Assembly (NCBI RefSeq): GCF_963676685.1
Contig: NC_092355.1
Coordinates: forward strand, 79,823,176 to 79,887,175
Source of the DNA: Mytilus edulis
Lineage: Eukaryota > Mollusca > Bivalvia > Mytilida > Mytilidae
DNA length: 64,000 bases
Direction: 5' to 3'
Shown here: one piece after another, positions 26,934-38,324 of the stretch
Layout of the letters: the number at the start of each line of letters is the position of its first letter
Numbering within the stretch: the stretch's first letter is position 1
The notes under the pieces: model-generated
The model's input: the letters and a program-made list of their open reading frames with translations, nothing else
The model's database searches: none
Told to the model about the DNA's origin: nothing
Translations under genes and position numbers: made by a program

Positions 26934-28393
26934 TATTAGTTCCCTACCGACGAAGTCGAAGGGGACTTTAGGTTTGCAGTCTGTCCATCTGTCAGTCCGG
27001 CAAATCAGTTTTCCAGAATTGTTTTCTTCATGCTTGAAGATATTGATTTGATATTTGGTGTATTGTTTTATCATGACAAGTTACAGGTCAAGTTCGATTT
27101 TCACGATTTTAGCTTTTCTCCATGTTCAGGTATAGCCCTTTCCCTAGAATTAAATTTTTGATGAAATACTTATTATTTTATACTAAATTTCTGTTCAAAG
27201 GGAAATAACTCATTTTTTAAAAGACATATTGTATTGAGATAAAAGACATTTTGTATTTTTCCTTTTCTTTAGTAAATTGTTTGAAGAATTAAGTGGTAGG
27301 TTTTTGTCTCGCTTGACGGAGTCAAAAAGCGAGACATAGGTATGCTGTTTCCGGCGTCGGCGTCAACAATGTATTAGTTTGTGATTAGGTAGCAATACAC
27401 AGTTAGGAGTTTAGTTTCGCATTTTGGCCCTGTGGATTTTTCAAATAGGAAAGTTAGTGTGTAATAAAATTCATTTTTAGACAGATGAGTGCTAATTTAG
27501 CCTTCAAAGATGGTTTATAAGAGCATCAAGATTATTTTTTACATGTTTTATAGGCTGTTTTCTGTTTGACAATCTGTATTTTCATAGCTAGACCGGCCAT
27601 CGGTCCAGAAATCAATGTACTGTTTACAAACACTCTTTTTCTACACGAAGTTTTTGACGCAATTTTACAAAAAAAAATGAGACGAAAGACATATGATTTT
27701 CATTGGATTTGCTGAATTATATATGTACACAGTATCAGAAAAGGTATTACTTCAAACGATTGAAATTCTACTTTTAGCCAAATTTTGGGGGAAAATATGA
27801 CATCTTTTTCCCCCTTTTTGCAATATTTTATAACAAATAAATGCAGATTGTTGCCATGGATACACCAAAAAGAAATTATATTTTACCATTTTATATACTG
27901 GATAAAAATCTATGGAAGATTCTGATTACATACATATGCCCATATATATATATATGAAACAAACAGTAAGCTTGATATTGCAAGAAAGCAATGAAAAGGG
28001 GATGGTAAAATTCATAAGGGCAAATTTTAGTATTTTTTGCTAACTGTTTATTGCTACCTTAGGTTTAGTTTATGGTGAACCACTAGTGGTAAGTCAAAGA
28101 TATTTGGTATGCAGTTGTATTAGTATTGGCACATCTCATTACCATGGATATTATTTGGCCCCGCCCCCTCAGTAATGGTCTATTGACTTTGAAACTTTTG
28201 CTTTGTTTTCATGTATTAGTTTGTGATTAGATCAGTTTATGGGGAACCACTAGTGGTAAGTTAATAATAATTGGTATGCAGTTGTTTAAGTCTTAGCATA
28301 TCTCATTTCCATGGAGATTATTAAGCCCTGCCAACTCAGTGATGGTCTATTGACTTTGACATTTTTGCTTAATTTTCATGTATTAGTTTGTGA

Positions 28394-29801
28394 TTAGGCC
28401 AACTAAAATTAATCAGTAGATTTTCATCTAAATTTTTGAAAAAAATTGGGTGGGTGGGAGGATTTTATTTTTTAAATTTTATTTCATTTAAAACCTTCTT
28501 GTGACGTGTTTTTCATATCTGCAAGTGTAATAATAAACTTATATCATGTTTATACATGTAAAAGGAATGGTACATAATTTTTAAAATTAAAAAAAAGATA
28601 TATCATTGATTGGCAACCACGGTTCTTCATGTAATTGCCCCTTTAGAACCTATTTTATATATTAAAAAAAAGCAGTTGGGCTACCTACACCAAATTTATT
28701 TTGCTACCTAAGCGATGGTTTGTAGTCCCCATAAAATGCAGCAAATGCATTTGTATGCAAAACAAGTGTTATGAGTACAGAATAAAATGTAAACTGAAAA
28801 ACAGTTTTGAAAATAATAGGGTTGGTGCTTTATTAACTTATGCAAGGTGTACATATAATTCACCTTTTCAGAAACTAGAGGGAAATTCCATTATTCGTAC
28901 ACCAAAATGAAAATTACGTTACGTCATTGGTTGAATTTCAATTGTTTAGAACGTTTCTAACCAAACAAAATGATTTGGTGTACGCTTTTTTCAATATATT
29001 ACCCAGAATGCATTAGATTCTGAAACGGTTAATTACAAGGCCATACAGTGACCTATAATTGTTAATTTCTGTGTCATTTTGGTATCTTGTGGAGAGTTGT
29101 CTCATTGACAATCATACCATACCTTCTTTTTTATATTAACAAAAAAGAAGAAGTTGGTTAATAACTCTATTGGGGGTATTATGGCAGAGGGTGTATGCTG
29201 TTTGTCAGCCATTGGTAAATCTAAGAGCTTAAATGCTATAATTAAATGCGCTTGTTTGTCAACTTTTTGAACTGAATATACAGCAATAAATCTAACAAGT
29301 TTGTGCTTGTGTCAATTTCTTTAATCCAGAAATTTGCTGTACCAATGTGTTCCACGGTTATTGTGTTTGGATATCATTCAAAGATATTTCCTGACACAAT
29401 GTCATTAGTCTTTGTACAAATAGAAAAGAAAAGCCCACAGTTTGCCTATCACTGAATTTCTATCCGCGATTTGCGTTCCTTTGACACAGCGTATTACTCG
29501 TTACCCGGAATTTATGGTTCATGCCCTTCTCGTAATCAATCTCTATTCTCGGTAGATGGTGTTGTCATCATTGAGCAGTATGTCGACTTATTCATTTTGC
29601 TTAGATTACTTGAAGAAAATACGAAAATCAAAATTTGAAACAGGAAGTTTTGAATGAAACAAAATTATCGACGGGTATCGGTGACGGAAATAAAGAAAAC
29701 CTGGAAATCGTAAATTCGTTAAAATAAAAAAAATCGGGGCGGGACGATTTCTGAGGGGCGGGCGGGGATGAAAATCTATCAATTAATTTTAATTGGCCTT
29801 A
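28394..29801 (+). mobile_element. GGCCAA-ended DNA element, copy 2 (1,402 bp plus TTA duplication)
   Basis: The element runs 28397-29798, with the same ends as copy 1. The empty site can be read from sister units of family B: 'gtgattag(g/a)tcagttta' without insertion (28218-28233), and here 'gtgaTTA' + element + 'TTAggtcagttta'. This proves a 3-bp TTA target duplication. Relative to copy 1 it has about 280 bp of extra sequence around 28797-29140, which includes a small inverted repeat CGTACACCAAA/TTTGGTGTACG (28896-28984) and a SINE-like piece. Confidence 0.8.
29035..29145 (-). repeat. SINE-like fragment nested in the DNA element
   Basis: 'acagtgacctataattgtta', 'tctgtgtcattttgg' and 'gtggagagttgtctcattg' form the best copy in the window of a module I recall as very abundant in mussels. 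It is absent from copy 1 of the host element, so it arrived after that copy diverged. Its strand is a guess made by comparison with the fragment at 37283. Confidence 0.5.
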
Positions 29802-30354
29802 GGTCAGTTTATGGGGAACCACTAGTGGTGAGTCAATGATAATTGGTATGCAGTTGTATCAGCATTGGCATATATCTTATTTCCATGGAGAATATTTGGC
29901 CCCGCCCCCTCAGTCATGGTCTATTGACTTTAAAATTTTTGCTTAGTTTTCATGTATTAGTTTGTGAACAGGTCGATTTATGGGGAACAACTAGTGGTAG
30001 GTCAATGATATTAGGTATTCAGTTGTATTAGCATTGGCACATCTCATTACCATAGAGATTATTTGAACCCGCCCCCTCAGTTATGGATTATTGACTTTGA
30101 AATTTTGCTTAGTTTACATGTATTAGTTTGTGTTAAGATCTGTTTAAAAGGAACTACTTATGATAAGTCAATGGTATTTGGTATGCAGTTGTATTAGCAT
30201 TGGCATCTCATTTCCATGGAGATTGTTTAGCCATATTGACTTTGAATATTTGCAAAACTTACATGTTAAAGTGTTGCTATTTTAATTTCAATATTTGCAT
30301 TATCGAAATTACAACAAAGCGAGACATATCTCTGTGATAACAGTTTATTTTGTT

Positions 30355-32415
30355 ATACGACCGCAAAAATTAAAATTTTTTTGGTCGTATATTGGTATCA
30401 CGTTGGCGTCGTCGTCGTCATCGGCGGCGGCCGAATACTTTTAGTTTTTGCACTCTAACTTTAGTAAAAGTGAATAATCTATGAAATTTTAACACAAGGT
30501 TTATGACCACAAAAGGAAGGTTGGGATTGATTTTGGAAGTTTTGGTCCCAACATTTTAAGAATTAGGGGCCAAAAAGGGCCCAAATAAGCATTTTCTTGG
30601 TTTTCGCACTATAATTTTAGTTTAAGTAAATAGAAATCTATGAAATTTTGACACACGGTTTATGAACACAAAAGGAAGGTTGGGATTGATTTTGGGAGTT
30701 TTAGTTTAAACAGTTTAGGAATTAGGGGCCAAAAAAGGGCCCAAATAAGCATTATTCTTTGGTTTTCGCACAATAACTTAAGTATAAGTAAATAGAAATC
30801 AATGAAATTTAAATGCAAGGTTTATGACCAAAAAAGGAAGGTTGGGATTGATTTTGGGAGTTGAGGTCTGAACGGTTTAGGAATTAAGGGCCAAAAAGGG
30901 GCCCAAGTAAGCATTATTCTTGGTTTTCGCACCATAACTTTAGTATAAGTAAATAGAAATCTATGAAATTTAAACACAAGGTTTATGATCACCAAAAGAA
31001 GGTTGGGTTTGATTTTGGGAGTTTTGGTCCCAACAGTTTAGGAATAAGGGGTCAAAAGGGTCCAAAATTGAACTTTGTTTGATTTCATCAAAAATTGAAT
31101 AATTGGGGTTCTTAGATATGCCAAATCTAACTGTGTATGTAGATGCTTAAATTTTGGTCCCGTTTTCAAATGGTCTACATTAAGGTCCAAAGGGTCCAAA
31201 ATTAAACTTAGTTTGATTTTAACAAAAATTGAATCCTTGGGGTTCTTTGATATGCTGAATCTAAAAAAATACTTAGATTTTTTATTATTGGCCCAGTTTT
31301 CAAGTTGGTCCAAATCGGGGTTCAAAATTAAACTTTGTTTGATTTCATCAAAAATTGAATAATTGGGGTTCTTTGATATATACCAAATCTAACTTTGTAT
31401 GTAGATTCTTAATTTTTAGTCCTGTTTTCAAATTGGTCTACATTAAAGTCCAAAGGGTCCAAAATTAAACTAAGTTTGATTTTAACAAAAAATTGAATTC
31501 TTGGGCTTTTTTGATCATGTTGATATGCTGAATCTTAACATGTACTTAGATTTTTGATTATGGGGGCCAGTTTTCAAGTTGGTTCAAATCAGCATCCAAA
31601 ATTATTATATTAAGTATTGTGCAATAGCAAGAAATTTTCAATTGCACAATATTCAGTAATAGCAAGAAATCTTCAATTGCACAGTATTGTGCAATAGTAA
31701 GAAATTTTCAATTGCACAGTTTTGTGCAATAGCAAGAAATCTTCAATTGCACAGTATTGTGCAATAGCAAATATTTTCAATTGCACAATATTGCGCAATA
31801 GCAAGAAATATCTAATTGCACAATATTGTGCAATAGCAAGAAATTTTCAATTGATTGGAGTTATCTTTCTTTGTCCAGAATAGTAGTTGAATCAACGTAA
31901 ATCATTGTTTTATACAATAAACAATGTATATTCACTTTTACTACCAACTTATAAATTAAAACAATCTTTACCATTCAGTGATAACAAGCACCTTTTGTTA
32001 CATTTTAATATCTTATGATGTATTTAAATGAGTAGTTATTGTTGCAAACTCCATTAGAAATTTGAATTGAGATCCGTTTTGGAAAAAGGGAAAAGGGGAT
32101 GTGAAAAAAAAATGGGGGTGGGGATTAAATTTTTCTCATTTCAGATTTCATAAATAAAAAGAAAATTTCTTCAAACATTTTTTTGAGAGGATTTATATTC
32201 AACAGCATAGTGAATTGCTCAAAGGCAAACAAAATATTTTAAGTTCATTAGACCACATTCATTCTGTGTCAGAAACCTATGCTGTGTCAACTATTTAATC
32301 ACAATCCAAATTTAGAGCTGAATCGAGCTTGAATGTTGTGTCCATACTTGCCCCAACCATTCAGGGTTCAACCTCTGCGGTCGTATAAAGCTGCGCCCTG
32401 CGGAGCATCTGGTTG
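30355..32415 (+). mobile_element. Hairpin-headed element, family C, full-length
   Basis: The head stem is ATACGACC...GGTCGTAT with an inner AAAAATT/AATTTTT (30355-30390), then 'cgttggcgtcgtcgtcgtca' and 'ggcggcggcc'. The body has about four units of roughly 160 bp ('ttttggtcccaacagtttag', 'gaattaggggccaaaaaggg'), then units with 'ggtccaaaattaaac'. The far end has GCGGTCGTAT (32377-32386), complementary to the first 10 bases, and a small GC hairpin 'gctgcgccctgcggagc' (32390-32406) nine bases before 'ggttg'. Inverted termini plus a 3' subterminal hairpin recall Helentron-associated elements; this is inference. No protein is encoded. Confidence 0.65.
31611..31860. repeat. 35-bp tandem repeat with a perfect palindrome
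   Basis: About seven copies of 'attgcacagtattgtgcaat' + 'agcaagaaattttca' lie inside family C. Several units contain the perfect 18-bp palindrome TTGCACAATATTGTGCAA. Confidence 0.85.
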
Positions 32416-33237
32416 TTTTATGTAGTTTACACCTTGACAAGTTATAGATCAAGTTGGAATTTCTTTCCATTACAATGAATTTTTAACCGGTAGGGGACTA
32501 TGTATTGCCATGCAATACTCACAGAATGCTTGTTTTCTTTGTGCTTGAAGATATTGATTTAATATTTGGTGTATTGCTTCATAATGACAAGTTACAGATC
32601 AAGTTCGAATTTTGTTCCAGTCTGATGATTTTATGCAGAGTTGTGGTCCTTAGACTTTGAAAATTCACTCAAATAATCAGTTTTCCTCACTTTCTTTCGT
32701 CATGCTTGAAGATATGTATTTGATAATTGGTATATAGTTTTATCATGACAAGTTACAGATCAAGTTCGAATTTTGTTTCGGTCTGATGATTTTGTGCAGA
32801 GTTATGGTCCTTGGACTTTGAAAATTCACTCAAATAATCAGTTTCCTCACTTTCTTTCGTCATGCTTGAAGATATTGATTTGATAATTGGTATATAGTTT
32901 TATCATGACAAGTTACAGATCAAACTCATCTTGTTCCGGTCTGATGATTTTGAGTTATGGTCCTTGACTTTGAAAATTTACTTAAATAATCAGTTTTCCA
33001 CACTTTTTGTCTTCATGCTTGAAGATATTGACTTGATTTTTGTTATATAGTTTACACCATGACAAGTTATAGATCAAGTTTGTTCCAGTACAATGATTTT
33101 TTAAAAGGTAGGGGACTATGCATTGCCATGCAATAATGTCAGAATGCTTGTTTATTTTGTGTTTTGTGTACTGTTGTTTGTTGGTGTTTTCTTTTTAGGC
33201 TTGTCTTTAGTTTGAAACATCTATTTATATTTTGTAG

Positions 33238-33352
33238 ATCCTTGTCCAGCATGTCCAGTCGATGTGATCCTTGTCCAGTTAATGTGATCATTGTCCAGTC
33301 AATGTGATCATTGTCCAGTCAATGTAATCCTTGTCCAGTCAAGTTATTATAG
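33238..33352 (+). other. Putative 5' UTR exon of the ankyrin gene
   Basis: It is preceded by 'tatattttgtag' and followed by the perfect donor GTAAGT (33353). The interior is four to five copies of a 20-bp repeat, 'atgtgatcattgtccagtca'. If joined to the exon at 38301 the reading becomes TTA TTA TAG | GAT ATA ATG, an in-frame stop just before the start codon. That fits a non-coding leader exon. The acceptor is weak, and an upstream exon or promoter was not found. This is tentative. Confidence 0.35.
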
Positions 33353-33732
33353 GTAAGTGTACATTATATGTGAACTATATAGGATCATTTACTTTTGAAA
33401 TTTGATATAATTCAGGCTCATTTTAATTTTCTGATGAGGTGAACACAAAGAAATTATTTGTGGAAAACTTTGCTATGTATTCTAACCAAATTAAAATCGT
33501 AAAAATTTGCATTTGTGTTTCACCTATCAGAAAATGAAAACGACCCTAACGAAAATCATGGCCAGATAAACAAAAAAACTTTAGACTATTTCTACATCTT
33601 ATGGTATTTATTTTATAAAAATCGCTCATAAAGTAATATTTTTTTTTAGATGAAATGATAGGACATGTTTTTATTGGGAACTCACTTTTGTCCACTATCT
33701 GTACCTTTCTTGTAAGATATTTTATTGAAACA

Positions 33733-34375
33733 GGGAGATAACACACAAATATTGACATGTTTATACAGGGAGATAACCCACAAACATTGATATGTTTATA
33801 CAGGGAGATAACACACAAACATTGATATGTTTATACAGGGAGATAACACACAATCAATGATATGTTTATACAGGGAGATGACCCACAAACATTGATATGT
33901 TTATACAGGGAGATAACACACAATCAATGATATATTTATACAGGGAGATGACCCACAAACATTGATATGTTTATACAGGGAGATAACCCACAAACATTGA
34001 TTTGTTTATACAGGGAGATGACCCACAAACATTGATATGTTTATACAGGGAGATAACACACAAACATTGATATGTTTATACAGGGAGATAACCCACAAAC
34101 AATATGTTTATACAGGGAGATAACCCACAAACATTGATATGTTTATAAGAAACAGGGAGATAACACACAAACATTTATATGTTTATGCAGGGAGATAACA
34201 CACAAACATTGATATGTTTATAAGAAACAGGGAGATAACACACAAACATTGATATGTTTATACAGGGAGATAACACCATACATTGATTTGTTTAAACAGG
34301 GAGATAACACACAAACATTGATATGTTTATACAGGGGGATAACACCATACATTGCTATGTATTTACATATATCAG
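33733..34375. repeat. 35-bp minisatellite, about 18 copies
   Basis: The unit is 'cagggagataacacacaaac' + 'attgatatgtttata'. Variants are 'acccac', 'atgacc', and an extra 'agaaa' in 'tataagaaacaggg' (34148, 34231). It lies in the first intron of the putative gene model. Confidence 0.9.
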
Positions 34376-34800
34376 GCTTAAACAAGTGAATATGATTCAT
34401 AGTTATTTTTCACAGATACCTTAGATGATGGCACAACCTTACTTATAAATTAGGCTGACCTCAGAGCTACATTCATCAGTATTTATCTAATTATGTATCG
34501 TATAATATATGTTTTTTAAGATTACCAAAAAAAATCAATTCATAAAAACCGCCTCGTTAATCTTTCAGGGTGTTGTGGTATTGTGTTCATCTTTAGTGTG
34601 GGAGGTGGTGGTTTTAAACAATACAGACTGTAAGCAGTATTCACATCTGCCGTACATTCACTTCCTGTTTACCAATAGTTTGAAATTATACAACACTCAT
34701 TGTTCAATGAAAATTTCTTTTTCTTGGCTTCTATGGAAGGGAATGATTTTATATTTGATGAACAGCTTGATAATGTTGTGTTGCAGCTTTTTAGCAGTTC
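34376..34800. other. No supported gene
   Basis: Intronic or intergenic AT-rich sequence. A 134-codon frame (34509-34913) runs from here into the next element but has no recognisable domain, and its end is microsatellite. Confidence 0.4.
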
Positions 34801-35395
34801 TTATGCCCCACCTAGGGCATTACGTTTTTCGGTCTGTGCGTCTGTTCGTTCATCCGTCCGTTCGTCCCTCTGTCCCGCTTCCGGTTAAAGTTTTTGGTCA
34901 AGGTAGTTTTTGATAAAGTCCAATCAACTTGACACTTAGTTCACATGTTCCCTATGATATGATCTTTCTAATTTTAATGCCAAATTAGAGTTTTTACCTC
35001 AATTTCACGGTCCGCTGAACATAGAAAATGTGTCTGTCCCACTTCAGGTTAAAGTTTTTTGGTCAAGGTAGTTTTTGTCAAATTGATGAAGTTGAAGTCC
35101 AATCAACTTGAAACTTTGTACACATGTACCCTATGATATAATCTTTCTAATTTTAATAGTTTTGACCCCAATTTCACGGTCCACTGAACATAGAAATTGC
35201 GTCTGTCCCACTTCATGTTAAAGTTTTTGGTCAAGGTAGTTTTTGATGAAGTTGGAGTCCAATCAACTTGAAACTTCGTACACATGTTCCCTATGATATG
35301 ATCTTTCTAATTTAAAGAGTTTTGACCCCAATTTCACGGTCCATTGAACATAGAAAATGATAGTGCGAGTGAGGCATCCATGTGCAGGGATGATT
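34801..35395 (+). mobile_element. Hairpin-headed element, family D (ATGCCCC), copy 1
   Basis: The head is TGCCCCACCTAGGGCA (34804-34819), then 'ggtctgtgcgtctgttcgtt' and CCGTCCGTTCGTCC. The body has three diverged units of about 165 bp ('gtttttggtcaaggtagttt', 'ctatgatatgatctttctaa', 'tttcacggtccactgaacat'). It ends 'gatagtgcgagtgaggcat', which is the complement of the head apart from one base. The same family lies on the other strand at 60900-61377. Confidence 0.7.
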
Positions 35396-37282
35396 CTTCT
35401 ATATAATTTAGGGCCGCTTAACAGCCCTTAAATCAGCCAGCGGCCCCCAAAAAAATAATGTGAATTGAAATTCCCAATTCAGACAAAAAAAAAATAAAAA
35501 ATCAATATTTTCGGAAATGTTTCCGTCACCGATTTAGGCATCTATACTTTTTCATAGTTTGTCGTCAAAGCGTTTTAAAATCCGGATGAGAATGCTATCA
35601 ACGATCGCTTTTTATTTACAACGATTTAGCTGTCAACATGTGGTAAACGATTTTAGCAGCCGGATTCAATTGATGGAAATGTAATGGGAGTATTTGATCT
35701 CGTAAAAGCAGATCGCCCAGCAGGTCGATAAAAAGATGCTTTTTGTCAAAATGGGTCTCATTGAAGCAGACCTCAGCAGAGAGCAAAATTCCAATTTAGA
35801 TATAACATTGATGAATAAATCATAATGAGCGCCGATCTCGTTAAAGGAGATCGCCCGGCAGAACCGGTTATATAATATGATGAAAACTTTTTTTTGTAAA
35901 AGAAATTAATTTATATTTTTTCAGGCTCTATTTCCCCAAAAGACAAACGTTTAAGCGTTTTTGAAAATACATGTGGATGATAGATCATTCATGAAATGGA
36001 TGTCAACATCATGGAACTTTTTCAAAAGTTGTGAAGTCTGAAGATGATCCAAAATATAATAATATTTAAACACAATGGTTCAATGCTTGAATTTCCTGTT
36101 TCTTAGGGTTAATACACCTAAAGTAAAACTATGGGAACCTTCTACATATTAAACAGAAAGCAAGAATCACAAAAAAATCTTATCCAATAAGTACTTGAAC
36201 TTTTGTAATTGCTTTTCTGAATTCGACAATTGACCAGTTCAATTTGAAATCCATTTGAATCATGGTAAATTTATAAAGATGACCTGCTGTTGAAAAAATT
36301 ACCCAATGGATGATTTTTTCCAGTGGTTTAAGTTAGCTGTTATATATGTAAAAGGCCTAGGTTAATACCATAGCTAAGAGAAGATAGTGCATCATGTGCA
36401 ATGATCTTCATGTAACAACTTCCCTGGTCTCAATCCAATAACTGTCAAGCGATCTGGTAATCATATACCGGCATATCATAATCAGTAGCCCGTCCAGGAT
36501 TATTCAAAATGTTACAACTTATTACAGCAGTCTACAGGTGAAACTTAAGATACATTTTCCGTTTTTACAGGAAAATAATGTTATTTCGTCTTAGATTTTA
36601 TGCATGAAAAATTCCCAATTTGGATGAAAATTCCCAATTTAATGGTCAAGGGACCCATCTGAAAACACCTGGAGTCATCCCGGAATGTACTATGGACACA
36701 TTCTTGTAGTTTCTGTTGTGCATTGTTCAAAGAAAATTTTCATGAAAGTTTTCTTGGCTTTAATAATTTTAGGGAATGATCATTTATGCTCCATTGAATA
36801 TGTTACCTCAATAGGCCAGTTCCGGGATACGGTAGTTAGTTGAATCTGTCATATGACTTCCATCACCAATGACTAAAATGTAGACATCGTCACTTCCAAC
36901 ACATGTTAAGCCAAGGGGTGAAAAAGTTTGATCGTGTATTGCACAAAATATTTGGAAAATTAAAATTTAATAAGTTGGTCACCCTCCCTTAAGTGGTATG
37001 GGAATTAAGATTACTTACTTATGGAACATAAATTATTTCTAAACTACCCTGCAGAATGACGATTCTGAAGTGCTTGAAACTTTAATAGAGTAGGGATACA
37101 GGCGTGCCTTCTATCTGGTAAATAAAGGCGTGCGAAATTGAGGATATTTCCGTTGAAAGACATGATTCCAGAAATGTCCTATCAATTTCATGCAGCGACA
37201 CAAGTCTATTTGTCTTGTTCAAAGTTACTATAAGGAGGTGTGGTATGATTAACAATGATACAATTATTCCTAAACCATAGGA
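35396..37282. other. No supported gene
   Basis: AT-rich sequence in the first intron of the model. The phrase 'aaattcccaatt' recurs (35468, 36610, 36630). There is no coding exon or RNA gene that I can support. Confidence 0.4.
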
Positions 37283-37430
37283 CAAAGATAAAAAAAATTA
37301 CAGGTCGTCCAATGGCCTTCAACAATGAGCAAAACCCATTCCATATAATCATCTATAAAAAGCCTTGCTATGATAAAATGTGAAACATTTCAAAAGAAAA
37401 AAAATCCACAGCATACTACAACAATGAAGT
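37283..37430 (+). repeat. SINE-like fragment
   Basis: 'aatggccttcaacaatgagc' + 'aaaaccca' and 'ctataaaaagccttg' with 'tgtgaaacattt' match the second half of the dispersed mussel SINE-like module. The first half is missing. Confidence 0.5.
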
Positions 37431-37582
37431 AAAAACAAATATGGTACACAGCCTCTAACTACATCTGCTATGTTATAGGTCCTGGCTGTGGACAGGCACA
37501 TACAGAATAAAAAAAAAACAATTGAATTTAATTTGACAGTTCTAGTTGATTATGGATAGTGTTTTAAGAAACTGTTACTTGA

Positions 37583-37910
37583 TATTTATACCTCCGCTTT
37601 GAAAAAAAGGAGGGTATACTGTTTTACCTCTGTCTGTCCTTCCGTCAGTCCGTCAGTCTGTCAGTCAGTCAGTCCGTCCGTCCCATGAATATTTTTCGTC
37701 ACATTTTTCTCAGGAACTACACTACCAGGATTTCTGAAATTTGGTTTCAGGCTTGATATAAGTCAGCTTTACTGTGTGATGCGTTTTCAGATTCATCACT
37801 CGACAACTTCCTGATTACCGAACACTTGTATCATTTTTACACCTGATAGCAAATGCATATTTGGACGGGGGTATCATCAGTGAGCAGAAGCTCACAGTTT
37901 CACTTGTTGA
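37583..37910 (+). mobile_element. Hairpin-headed element, family E (CCTCC)
   Basis: The head is a stem TATACCTCC...GGAGGGTATA (37587-37618) followed by CTGTCTGTCCTTCCGTC and a GTCA/GTCC microsatellite. The body has 'ttctcaggaactac' and the tail is 'gacgggggtatcatcagtga'. It is short and non-coding, with the same plan as families A-D but a different sequence. Confidence 0.6.
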
Positions 37911-38300
37911 TATTGTTTTTTATGTGTGTCTTGAAGCTGGTAAAAAAAACTTTTGAAACTCTTAGGTCTGGGAAAGTGCAATAGATGTTCTGGTGTTCAA
38001 TGGAAAGAGTCACATCCTGTTTGTAGAATACATTTGTACCTCATTTAGGTATGTGATCAGCAGATCTTCAAGGTTTTTAGTTCAGTTCAGTAACTTCTAA
38101 TAGCGCAGAAAAGTTGAGATAAATCACTGTTTCAATGCTATTATTATTTAATTAAAATTAGTAGCTAAAAATATATTAGGTCAGTATATTACATCCAATA
38201 ATGATCATGTATTTTTAATTGGCAGTAAATATAATACATGTACCTCAATAATAACTCTACAGTATATATATTGAATATAACTTTTCTTTTCTATTTTTAG

Positions 38301-38324
38301 GATATAATGGAGGATTGGAATAAG
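38301..38324 (+). CDS. Exon 2: start codon exon (MEDWNK)
   Basis: Acceptor 'tctatttttag', then GATATA and ATG (38307-38309), six codons, donor GTAAGA. The coding part is 18 nt, phase 0. It fits the next exon, which starts AAA CTT CTT. Confidence 0.7.

Larger units (their letters stand above)
27306..30335 (+). mobile_element. Hairpin-headed element, family B, with nested copy
   Basis: The head is a stem GTCTCGCTT...AAGCGAGAC (27306-27335) with an inner GAC/GTC pair, then 'ccggcgtcggcgtc'. The tail is 'aaagcgagacatatctctgt'. The body has units of about 165 bp with the palindrome ACCACTAGTGGT and 'catgtattagtttgtga', seen near 28070, 28240, 29815, 29985 and (diverged) 30150. The GGCCAA element at 28397 sits inside one unit. 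Confidence 0.6.
26940..33165 (+). mobile_element. Hairpin-headed element, family A, split by nested insertions
   Basis: The head 'tccctaccgacgaagtcgaa' + 'ggggac' (26941-26966) is followed by body units carrying 'atgcttgaagatattgattt' and 'atgacaagttacag'. The body stops near 27300 and resumes at about 32416. It then contains about four diverged units of roughly 150 bp ('caagttcgaattttgttc', 'tctgatgattttgtgcagag') and ends with 'aggtaggggac', the complement of the head. Families B (27306-30335) and C (30355-32415) occupy the gap, so I infer two later insertions. Confidence 0.55.

Noticed and set aside
33546..34400. Minus-strand frames with YKHINVCVLSPC repeats
   Set aside because: They are readings of a 35-bp minisatellite.
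34509..34913. 134-codon plus frame
   Set aside because: Its C-terminal third is the GTCC microsatellite of a mobile element, and the start has no supporting context.
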